Shown here: positions 1 to 5,116 of the stretch, piece by piece
How the letters are laid out: each line of letters starts with the position of its first letter
Position numbering within the stretch: position 1 is the first letter of the stretch
Origin: Oscillospiraceae bacterium
Lineage (GTDB): Bacteria > Bacillota > Clostridia > Oscillospirales > Ruminococcaceae
Reading direction: 5' to 3'
Length of the DNA: 13,740 nucleotides
Assembly: GCA_003531585.1 (NCBI GenBank)
Contig: DQFX01000007.1
Coordinates: 1-13,740 of the forward strand
The notes under the pieces: model-generated
What the model was told of the DNA's origin: nothing
Seen by the model: only the letters and a program-made list of their open reading frames with translations
Database searches by the model: none
Position numbers and translations under genes: made by a program

Positions 1-23
1 TTCAAGTCCAGTCGGGGGAGCCA
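1..23 (+). tRNA. tRNA-Asn, 3' end only (partial)
   Basis: The first 23 bases read as the T loop (TTCAAGT), the 3' half of the T stem, a seven-base acceptor strand CGGGGGA, discriminator G and an encoded CCA. An acceptor that must start with U1 (U1-A72), a G73 and the T-arm run TTCAAGTCCAGT match bacterial tRNA-Asn closely; for example, E. coli tRNA-Asn ends AGTCAGAGGAGCCA. The anticodon lies outside the window, so the identity is inferred from the acceptor and T arm. The adjoining tyrosine recombinase suggests that this 3' end served as an integration site. Confidence 0.65.
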
Positions 24-30
24 GATTTCT

Positions 31-73
31 GAAAGCGCATTGCAGAGCCATTCATGGCATGCAAGGCGCTTTC
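31..73. repeat. Imperfect inverted repeat next to the tRNA end
   Basis: GAAAGCGC (31-38) is the exact complement of GCGCTTTC (66-73). Inside it TTGCA pairs with TGCAA (40-44 with 60-64) and GCCA pairs with TGGC (47-50 with 55-58), leaving a four-base loop. No T tract follows on either strand, so it is a poor intrinsic terminator. It lies between the tRNA 3' end and the recombinase gene, where recombinase arm or core sites are often found. That role is inference. Confidence 0.5.
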
Positions 74-106
74 GCTGTATTTGGGCAAATTACAAAAAGG
101 TGTCAG

Positions 107-1015
107 TTACACGATATTTTCATAGAGCTTGTCTATGTGAGAGTTATGCCGGCTGCGCTGAAGCTTGAGATTAAACGCGAGATGTAAATACATCTGGGTA
201 GTATGTATGTTGCTATGACCGAGGATAAGCCGGAGGGTCTCCAGATCTCCACCATCAGCCAGGTAATAAGTTGCAAACGTGTGCCGGAGCAGATGAGGGT
301 GAAGCCGTTCTATTCTGGTTTGCTCCTTCAGGCGCTGACATACAAGTTTAACGAGGTTGTCGGAACATCTGCCCCCGGTTTGATCGACGAAGAACGGCTC
401 GGAACTGCCAGCGGAATGACGGAAACGAAGCCGATAATCAAGCAGCTGCGCACATGTCTTTTCTCCCATGGGAATCAGACGTTGTTTGCTGCCTTTTCCG
501 CGAACGATCATTGAACGAGTGGAAAAGCTGATATCACTAACGTTGATCCGGGGAATCTCGCCCCGGCGCAGTCCACTGTCAAGCATGAGCAAGATAAAGC
601 ACTTGTTTCGTTCGGCGTAGTGGCTTCCGGAACTTTCAAGTGTTCTGATCAGCAGCAGTATTTCTTGATCATCTAAGATCAACTGCTCCTTGCAATGAAC
701 TTTTGGCAAACGAAGCTGTCGGGAGAAGTCTTCGAGGTAATCTTCGCCGATACAGAAATTATAAAAAGCCTTAACGGCTCGCATTGCTCCATGAACTGAG
801 CTGCTGGAAAGCTTATCGCCGTTTCGCTTGTTCTGAGATTTGAGGAAAACACCATATTGCTTGAATTTCAGCAGATTCAAGTCTGCTGGATCCTCGGAGC
901 CGAGCCACTTGAAAAACTCCGTCAGCTGATCTTTATACCATGAGATTGTAACCGGGCTGTTATTCCGGAACTCCTGCTCAAGGAGAAACATATCATACAT
1001 TTCTTGTATGGTCAT
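107..1015 (-). CDS. Tyrosine recombinase / phage integrase (XerC/D-like)
   Basis: This 302-residue protein has the two-domain layout of tyrosine recombinases: an N-terminal SAM-like core-binding domain (about residues 5-95) and a catalytic domain (about 110-295). The catalytic set is complete: Arg150 in SGLRRGE, Lys174 in the GKGSKQR hairpin, His241 and Arg244 in HPHLLRH, His267 in LGHS and nucleophile Tyr276 in QMYLH. It should cut and rejoin DNA through a 3'-phosphotyrosine link. The ATG start has GGAG ten bases upstream. The gene is on the same strand as, and downstream of, two filamentous-phage-type genes and ends about 80 bp from the tRNA-Asn 3' end, so it is more likely a prophage integrase than the housekeeping XerC or XerD. 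The reading frame is intact. Confidence 0.9.
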   Translation of the reverse strand: MTIQEMYDMFLLEQEFRNNSPVTISWYKDQLTEFFKWLGSEDPADLNLLKFKQYGVFLKSQNKRNGDKLSSSSVHGAMRAVKAFYNFCIGEDYLEDFSRQLRLPKVHCKEQLILDDQEILLLIRTLESSGSHYAERNKCFILLMLDSGLRRGEIPRINVSDISFSTRSMIVRGKGSKQRLIPMGEKTCAQLLDYRLRFRHSAGSSEPFFVDQTGGRCSDNLVKLVCQRLKEQTRIERLHPHLLRHTFATYYLADGGDLETLRLILGHSNIHTTQMYLHLAFNLKLQRSRHNSHIDKLYENIV

Positions 1016-1032
1016 AAAAAATCAACTCCAAT

Positions 1033-1074
1033 GCGCATGGGGCGCCCCGCTCGCACGCTCGCAGCCCCATGCGC
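1033..1074. repeat. Perfect 11-bp inverted repeat between integrase and phage gene
   Basis: GCGCATGGGGC (1033-1043) is the exact complement of GCCCCATGCGC (1064-1074), with a GC-rich 20-base loop. It fills the gap between the stop of the small phage membrane protein and the ribosome binding site of the recombinase. On the minus strand it is followed by the recombinase SD and a run of six T, so it could be a terminator or attenuator that sets recombinase expression below the phage structural genes. Confidence 0.6.
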
Positions 1075-1076
1075 GT

Positions 1077-1334
1077 TTACTTGATTGTTTTCGCCCATCT
1101 GAGTATAGTCTGATATAGATAATACACGCCGATAGCCGTAAGCCATGTAGTTCCGATCGCAAGCATAGCGGTCACCGGAACGAAGTAATTCACGTAGCCG
1201 AATAGCTGCTTGACTTCGGCGGGTATCTCCACATCTTTAAACGGGCTGTCGGGGAGAAGAAGGACGATAGCGTTGACGATATCGTCAAGAACATCTGTTA
1301 TAGCGTTCCAGATTCCTTTTACTGTGGATTCCAC
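1077..1334 (-). CDS. Small membrane protein of Gram-positive filamentous-phage type (pVI-like candidate)
   Basis: An 85-residue protein with an amphipathic N-terminal helix, a LLLPDSPF motif (26-32), and a hydrophobic region from about residue 47 to 78 ending in a basic RWAKTIK tail. This layout (short helix, LPxSPF, then membrane segments closing on a YLYQTILRW-type sequence) is one I associate with small virion or assembly proteins of Firmicutes inoviruses. The comparison with minor coat protein pVI is inference from size, hydrophobicity and gene order. The start is GTG: the SD AAGGGGGG lies six bases upstream and overlaps the stop codon of the preceding gene, which suggests translational coupling. 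An overlapping ATG two bases upstream is out of frame. Confidence 0.6.
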   Translation of the reverse strand: MESTVKGIWNAITDVLDDIVNAIVLLLPDSPFKDVEIPAEVKQLFGYVNYFVPVTAMLAIGTTWLTAIGVYYLYQTILRWAKTIK

Positions 1335-1346
1335 ATTATTCCCCCC

Positions 1347-1862
1347 TTAATGATTGATCATCTTCGGCGTGATGTAGATAAGCAGCACCACAAAGCTAAT
1401 GATGAATACCGTGTAGCATATAGGCTGCACAAGGGGAATGCAGGAAAGATCTATAACTAGTTCCTCATCGATTTCAAACATCGGCTCGAAGTCCTCCGGA
1501 ATTTCTCCGATCGTCTGATTACCTGCGAACGGCTCCAGATTCTTCATATCCGTTGAAATGGGTATCCGGAACACCGGAGCTACTGGATCAGCGCCCAGAA
1601 CGGACATGATCCGGATAAGATCGAAGGGAATGCAGAACGGGAATTTACTAGCGATAAGGGAAGGAATATCTATATCAAGCCGGGTATTCGTCTTTAGCTG
1701 CGTGAGTGTCTGGTCTGCCTCTCCCGGAACGTCGGTAACAGTAACCGCGTCAGTGGGTATTACTATTGATGGATCCGTGTCAACCTCTAGCGTTGGATCC
1801 TTCGTCTTATCCAGGGGAAGAACTCCGGAAAGATCGTCGAGCGAGACATGCTGAAATTGCGC
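1347..1862 (-). pseudogene. Remnant of a filamentous-phage adsorption (pIII-like) protein, C-terminal part
   Basis: The minus strand is open for about 172 codons between a TGA at 1863-1865 and the stop at 1347. The only in-frame ATG is at 1607, far inside the conserved region. The translation contains SKFPFCIPFD, then SVLGADPVAPVFRIPI, an acidic stretch, and a C-terminal membrane anchor with a short polar tail. This order is typical of the C-terminal anchor domain of large surface or adsorption proteins of Gram-positive inoviruses (pIII analogues). Just upstream the coding sense seems to move to another frame: GRDTHQIPLE ends near 1862 where AQFQHVSLDDLSG begins. A frameshift plus loss of the N-terminal part is therefore likely. 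Residual expression from the internal ATG would give an 86-residue anchor fragment. Confidence 0.6.
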
Positions 1863-1865
1863 TCA

Positions 1866-2070
1866 AGCGGGATTTGATGGGTATCGCGACCGCCTGAGTC
1901 TGTACACGGTGCCCCCCTGTTAACAAGGGCGCTTTCGCGTTGACCTCGTCCGCGTAACAACCGCGTCAAAGTTAAAAGAGTAACGCAGGAGTGAAACAAT
2001 CGTATATAATCACATGGCGGTAATTGCTCCAACAGGAACTGCTCCGTGTCTTATAAAAATATCTTTATAT
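1866..2070. other. Stretch with no intact gene between phage remnant and terminator
   Basis: No reading frame here has a credible start with an SD or a recognisable family. The part next to 1866 may hold a few more codons of the broken adsorption gene in another frame. The rest has short GC-rich inverted segments (around 1915-1965) but no further gene. I looked for a second copy of the tRNA-Asn 3' end, which would mark the other prophage end, and found none. Confidence 0.5.
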
Positions 2071-2120
2071 ATAACAAAAAGATTGCACCGTCCTTTCGGA
2101 CTGTGCAATCTTTTTGTTAT
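2071..2120. terminator. Strong bidirectional intrinsic terminator
   Basis: A 50-base near-perfect palindrome. Bases 2071-2088 pair with 2103-2120 and 2090-2093 with 2098-2101, with one C/T mismatch and a four-base loop (TTTC on plus, GAAA on minus). The A and T tracts inside the arms put a run of T after a GC-rich stem on both strands. It sits three bases beyond the CCA end of the minus-strand tRNA-Gln and would end that transcript. It would also block transcription coming from the left. Confidence 0.85.
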
Positions 2121-2123
2121 ACT

Positions 2124-2199
2124 TGGTTGCGGTGGAAGGATTTGAACCCTCGCAATGGATGAGTCAGAGTCATCTGCCTTACCGCTTGGCGACACCGCA
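2124..2199 (-). tRNA. tRNA-Gln (anticodon CUG)
   Basis: The minus strand folds as a complete cloverleaf. Acceptor TGCGGTG pairs with CACCGCA; the D arm is GCC/GGC; the anticodon stem GATGA/TCATC encloses loop CTCTGAC, giving anticodon CTG; the T arm is GAGGG TTCAAAT CCTTC. Discriminator A and an encoded CCA follow. U1-A72 is typical of tRNA-Gln, and CUG reads CAG. The discriminator A instead of the more usual G is a small oddity. A consensus promoter lies about 40 bases upstream and a strong terminator directly downstream, so it is a single-gene unit. Confidence 0.93.
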
Positions 2200-2246
2200 A
2201 TATTTCGTTCAGTCATTTCGTTTACCCTGGTGACTTAACGAATAAT

Positions 2247-2275
2247 ATTATATCACAGGAAACACGATTTGTCAA
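2247..2275 (-). promoter_or_regulatory. Consensus sigma-A promoter of tRNA-Gln
   Basis: On the minus strand TTGACA (2270-2275) and TATAAT (2247-2252) are separated by exactly 17 bases. Both hexamers match consensus perfectly, as expected for a stable-RNA gene. Transcription would start near 2240, about 40 bases before the mature tRNA 5' end. Confidence 0.9.
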
Positions 2276-2329
2276 TAGTTTTTTTGAAAAAAACCGAATT
2301 TTTTTAAACTTTTTTTGAGATGGCATGGG

Positions 2330-2414
2330 AAACCGCTCTGCAATGCGGTTTGTGGATATATAATACCCGAAATTCCGCGAGATATTCACCGGAAAACGCT
2401 GGAGTGCATATAAT
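2330..2414 (+). promoter_or_regulatory. Candidate promoter region of the DUF305 gene
   Basis: Two TATAAT hexamers (2359-2364 and 2409-2414) precede the plus-strand gene. The second has a weak -35-like TTCACC at 2385-2390 with an 18-base spacer. An inverted repeat, AAACCGC (2330-2336) with GCGGTTT (2345-2351) and an eight-base loop, lies just before the first hexamer and could be an operator. No good -35 is visible for the first hexamer, so the assignment is tentative. Confidence 0.4.
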
Positions 2415-2444
2415 AGTACATCAAAATTCTGAAAGGAGCCGCCT

Positions 2445-3002
2445 ATGAACACAACAGAAAGCGGAGCCGCGGAGTACCTCCGCCGCTGCCGTGAGATCCT
2501 CGATACAATGATTGACGAAATGAGCAACGCGCAGCTTGGGTGCAGCATATCGCAGAACTTTATCATGCAGATGATACCGCACCACCGCGCCGCAATTGAG
2601 ATGTCCCGGAACCTGCTTGAGCATTCCAGGTTCAGACCGGTGCGGTGTATCGCAGAGAACATAATCACATCGCAGACCAAAAGCATAGAGAACATGCAGT
2701 CCGCGCTGGAGTGCTGCTCCCAGGTGAAGAACTGCAGCCAGGAACTGTGCGGCTATCAGCGGCGCTTCCGGGATATCACCGGGATAATGTTTGAGCAGAT
2801 GAAGGGCGCCTGCACTACTGGCTGCATAGCCGCGGACTTCATGCGGGAGATGATACCTCATCACCGCGGCGCGGTTCTCATGTCCGAGAACGCCCTGCAA
2901 TATCCGCTGTGCAGGGAGATTCGCCCGATGCTGGACGCTATAATCTCCTCGCAGACCTGCGGGATACGCGAGATGGAGCAGCTCCTGCGGAAAATGCAGT
3001 AA
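2445..3002 (+). CDS. Tandem DUF305 protein, cytoplasmic and Cys-rich
   Basis: A 185-residue, mainly helical protein with two copies of the DUF305 signature: MIPHHRAAIEMS at 43-54 and MIPHHRGAVLMS at 136-147. Each copy is followed by a helix ending in a (T/S)SQT motif. DUF305 proteins are four-helix, ferritin-like folds whose His-His and Met residues are thought to bind metal, with copper roles known for some members. Here two units appear fused by internal duplication. There is no signal peptide, although many DUF305 proteins are exported. Eleven cysteines are present, with a cluster at 90, 91, 97 and 102 and another at 123 and 127. SD AAAGGAG sits six bases before the ATG. The gene is monocistronic. 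Metal binding is inferred from the family, and the substrate is not known. Confidence 0.85.
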   Translation: MNTTESGAAEYLRRCREILDTMIDEMSNAQLGCSISQNFIMQMIPHHRAAIEMSRNLLEHSRFRPVRCIAENIITSQTKSIENMQSALECCSQVKNCSQELCGYQRRFRDITGIMFEQMKGACTTGCIAADFMREMIPHHRGAVLMSENALQYPLCREIRPMLDAIISSQTCGIREMEQLLRKMQ

Positions 3003-3044
3003 GCCGGAAAGCCAGGCCACCAGACCATCAGACCGCATATAAAA

Positions 3045-3074
3045 ATCACCGGGGCTTTGCGAAGTCCCGGCGAT
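3045..3074 (-). terminator. Terminator of the lipoprotein gene
   Basis: Bases 3045-3057 pair with 3062-3074 around a TGCG loop, with one A/C mismatch. On the minus strand the stem is followed directly by TTTTT. It lies four bases after the lipoprotein stop and could also slow transcription coming from the convergent DUF305 gene, which has no other obvious terminator. Confidence 0.8.
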
Positions 3075-3078
3075 ATTA

Positions 3079-3864
3079 TTACTGGTAAGCCTGCTGTGCC
3101 GCGTCCGCGTAAGCGGTCATGTCGACCGTATCGCCTGAGATGTCGTCGGTGCCGGTGAGTGTCACGCGGTCGATCGTATACCATGCGGAGGTGGAGTTGT
3201 GGTCTTCCATAATGTCGTAAAGCTGAATGGAGGCAGTTCCGTCGTCGTTGGACTGCACCCCGGAGTGCTGGGGATAGTACCCAGTCTGCGCCCCGTAGTA
3301 AGCCAGTGCGATGTATTGCAGCTCCTGGTTGGTGTAGAACGTGAATTCCTCCGCATTGGCGTTGACCGGAGTGAACAGCTCGGTTCTTCCGTCGCTCCAT
3401 TCAATGCTCATGGTGCCGTCGGGATTGTTTACTGCTTCCGAGTTTATCGAGTTATCCGCCGCGCCCATGTGGAATGTCGTGGAGCCGTCCGGGTTCGTCT
3501 CGTACTCGAATGCGACTCCGGTTCCGTTTTCGAAGCTCATCGTGCAGCCGCCGGTGCCGTCCGGGTAGAATACGTAGTAGCTGTCCGCGCCGCGCCATAT
3601 CGCGGAGTGCGTTCCGATATCAAAATGACCGTCCGGGGTCTTTTCCGACGTGCCGGATCCGCTGAGAGTGCTGTTTTCCTCAGCCGTGCTGGTTTTCTCA
3701 GGCTCCGCTGTAGGAGTTTTCTCAGTTTCAGCCGGAGCCGTGGACGTATCCGCCGCAGACGCGCTGGTATTGGTCAGACCTCCGGCACCCTCGGAAGTAT
3801 TCGCGCGGCAGCCTGTACACATTACTATTGCTGAAACGATCATCAGCGCTGTAAATTTCCTCAT
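3079..3864 (-). CDS. Putative lipoprotein of unknown function
   Basis: 261 residues. The N-terminus is a basic, hydrophobic signal (MRKFTALMIVSAIVM) followed by CTGC, giving a plausible lipobox with lipidated Cys19. Residues 20-77 are a Ser/Thr/Ala/Pro/Glu-rich linker with a repeated EKT-x-TAE unit. The rest (78-261) is Gly-, Asp- and aromatic-rich and probably beta-structured, with short repeated phrases of the NPDGT type (such as YPDGTGG, TNPDGSTT and NNPDGTMS). I recognise no named family. Expected location is the outer face of the cytoplasmic membrane. The SD AAAGGGG sits seven to eight bases before the ATG. The gene follows the terminator of the patatin gene, so it probably has its own promoter in the short gap. 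Confidence 0.75.
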   Translation of the reverse strand: MRKFTALMIVSAIVMCTGCRANTSEGAGGLTNTSASAADTSTAPAETEKTPTAEPEKTSTAEENSTLSGSGTSEKTPDGHFDIGTHSAIWRGADSYYVFYPDGTGGCTMSFENGTGVAFEYETNPDGSTTFHMGAADNSINSEAVNNPDGTMSIEWSDGRTELFTPVNANAEEFTFYTNQELQYIALAYYGAQTGYYPQHSGVQSNDDGTASIQLYDIMEDHNSTSAWYTIDRVTLTGTDDISGDTVDMTAYADAAQQAYQ

Positions 3865-3902
3865 ATGATTACCCCTTTCAACACCATATATTATGCCAAA
3901 AG

Positions 3903-3927
3903 AGCCGCTATGTGATACATCGCGGCT
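3903..3927 (-). terminator. Terminator of the patatin-like gene
   Basis: AGCCGC (3903-3908) pairs with GCGGCT (3922-3927), and inside it ATGT pairs with ACAT around a three-base loop with one mismatch. On the minus strand the stem is followed by CTTTT. It lies about 20 bases past the patatin gene stop. Confidence 0.7.
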
Positions 3928-3947
3928 TGGTTATTCGGTTATTCCGT

Positions 3948-4895
3948 TCAGCCGGAAGCCAGCAGAACGTTTTCTTCCCCGGCAAACTCGCTGGGAACAG
4001 CCTGGTCTTTTGCCAGCTCTGAATCTCCGGCAGGCTCGGCTGCGGGTTTGCCTTCGTTCCACTCCACAAGTTCCAGCAGGCGCTTGTCCATCAGGGTGTA
4101 ACCGTGGCGGTACAGCTCCATTATCTTGCGGCTGTCCTGCTCGAACTTGCTTATGGTCGGAATCTGCGGGCGTATAACGAACGCCTTTCCCTCTGCCTGG
4201 AGCTTATCCATCAGCGCGATGTTCCGGTTGTAGTTGTCAACGCGCTCCATGCAGGCTTCAATGAACGCCGGGTAGTCCTTGTACATGTGGGAGATCACCT
4301 GGCGGAATTTTGCGTAGTTCGTCGGCGGTACGTTGGCGTCCGGCTTCGTCATGACGATAACAACGCGGTCGCAGCCCATGTCGAGCGCGTGCTGTATCGG
4401 TATGGAATCTGCGATGCTGCCGTCGAGGTAGTGCTTTCCGTTTATCTCCACCGGGTCGCAGAGCATAGGCACGGAGCAGGTTGCCTTGACGATGGTCAGC
4501 AGCTTCTGCTCGTCGGAGGATTCGGAGAAGAACTCCGCCTTGCCGGTCTCGCAGCAGGTGCACGCGTACTCCACGTCTATTCCGCTCTTGAAATATGTAT
4601 CAAAGTCGAAGGGGAACTGCTTGTAGGGGTACTCGAACGCCATTTTGTCGAGGTTGATTATCTTGTGAACCTCAACAAACTGTTTGAATCCGAAGTAGGA
4701 TTCCGATTTCGGAGCGTTTATCTGCCGCGCGGTGCGCCCTATCTGCCTTGAAACGTAGCTCATCGCGTTGCCGCCGCCTGCGGAAACTCCGCATACGTAG
4801 GGATAGTATATCCCGTTTTCCATAAGGCGGTCAAGAACTCCCGCCGTGAATATTCCCCTTACGGCGCCGCCTTCTAATATAAGTCCTGTTTTCAT
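3948..4895 (-). CDS. Patatin-like phospholipase / acyl hydrolase
   Basis: 315 residues from the chosen ATG. The patatin fold signatures are complete: oxyanion-hole motif EGGAVRG (8-14), nucleophile elbow GVSAG with Ser38, and the catalytic Asp158 in DGS (158-160). It forms a Ser-Asp dyad that hydrolyses acyl esters of lipids; the actual substrate cannot be read from sequence. There is no signal peptide or membrane segment, so it is probably cytoplasmic, like the bacterial RssA/YjjU-type proteins. The last 40 or so residues are Ala/Glu/Pro-rich and probably disordered. An in-frame GTG four codons upstream (4905-4907) lies inside the SD sequence AGGTGAGG, which favours the ATG at 4893-4895 as start (spacing six). 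It is flanked by its own promoter and terminator. Confidence 0.9.
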   Translation of the reverse strand: MKTGLILEGGAVRGIFTAGVLDRLMENGIYYPYVCGVSAGGGNAMSYVSRQIGRTARQINAPKSESYFGFKQFVEVHKIINLDKMAFEYPYKQFPFDFDTYFKSGIDVEYACTCCETGKAEFFSESSDEQKLLTIVKATCSVPMLCDPVEINGKHYLDGSIADSIPIQHALDMGCDRVVIVMTKPDANVPPTNYAKFRQVISHMYKDYPAFIEACMERVDNYNRNIALMDKLQAEGKAFVIRPQIPTISKFEQDSRKIMELYRHGYTLMDKRLLELVEWNEGKPAAEPAGDSELAKDQAVPSEFAGEENVLLASG

Positions 4896-4941
4896 AATTA
4901 ACCTCACCTGCCATTATCTCAGCCAGTGTTCCACAATAAAT

Positions 4942-4950
4942 ATGATACCA
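4942..4950 (-). promoter_or_regulatory. Extended -10 promoter of the patatin-like gene
   Basis: On the minus strand TGG directly precedes TATCAT, forming an extended -10 element. No -35 at the usual distance is convincing. It lies about 47 bases upstream of the start codon, in AT-rich DNA. Confidence 0.5.
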
Positions 4951-5042
4951 TGCGAAAATTAATTTTTCGTTAACTTTTCCGCTGGTGAAGTTCGCATATT
5001 AGACAAAAAATACTGAAATTACCAGTTGAATTATAGACAAAA

Positions 5043-5075
5043 TGCCGCCCCGGGAGTTGACCTTCCGGGGCGGCA
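5043..5075 (-). terminator. Terminator of clpB
   Basis: TGCCGCCCCGG (5043-5053) pairs perfectly with CCGGGGCGGCA (5065-5075), extended inside by a G-T and an A-T pair. On the minus strand the stem is followed by TTTTG. It begins about 40 bases past the clpB stop. Confidence 0.85.
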
Positions 5076-5116
5076 CATTAGTATTCAAACCGCGAAAACG
5101 GCTTTGTTATGCGGAA

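Noticed and set aside
1787..2032. Minus-strand open frame with Arg-rich translation
   Set aside because: No SD and low-complexity composition; only its end near 1862-1915 may be displaced coding sequence of the broken adsorption gene.
1866..2070. Search for a second copy of the tRNA-Asn 3' end (other prophage boundary)
   Set aside because: No repeat of the AGTCGGGGGAGCCA type was found on either strand; the stretch GGTGCCCCCC is not a match.
2278..2320. Runs of T and A upstream of the DUF305 gene as a possible terminator
   Set aside because: The T and A runs have no GC-rich stem and lie upstream of both divergent promoters; probably only AT-rich promoter-proximal DNA.
4104..4751. Plus-strand open frame opposite the patatin gene
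   Set aside because: Shadow of a gene with complete catalytic motifs; no SD.
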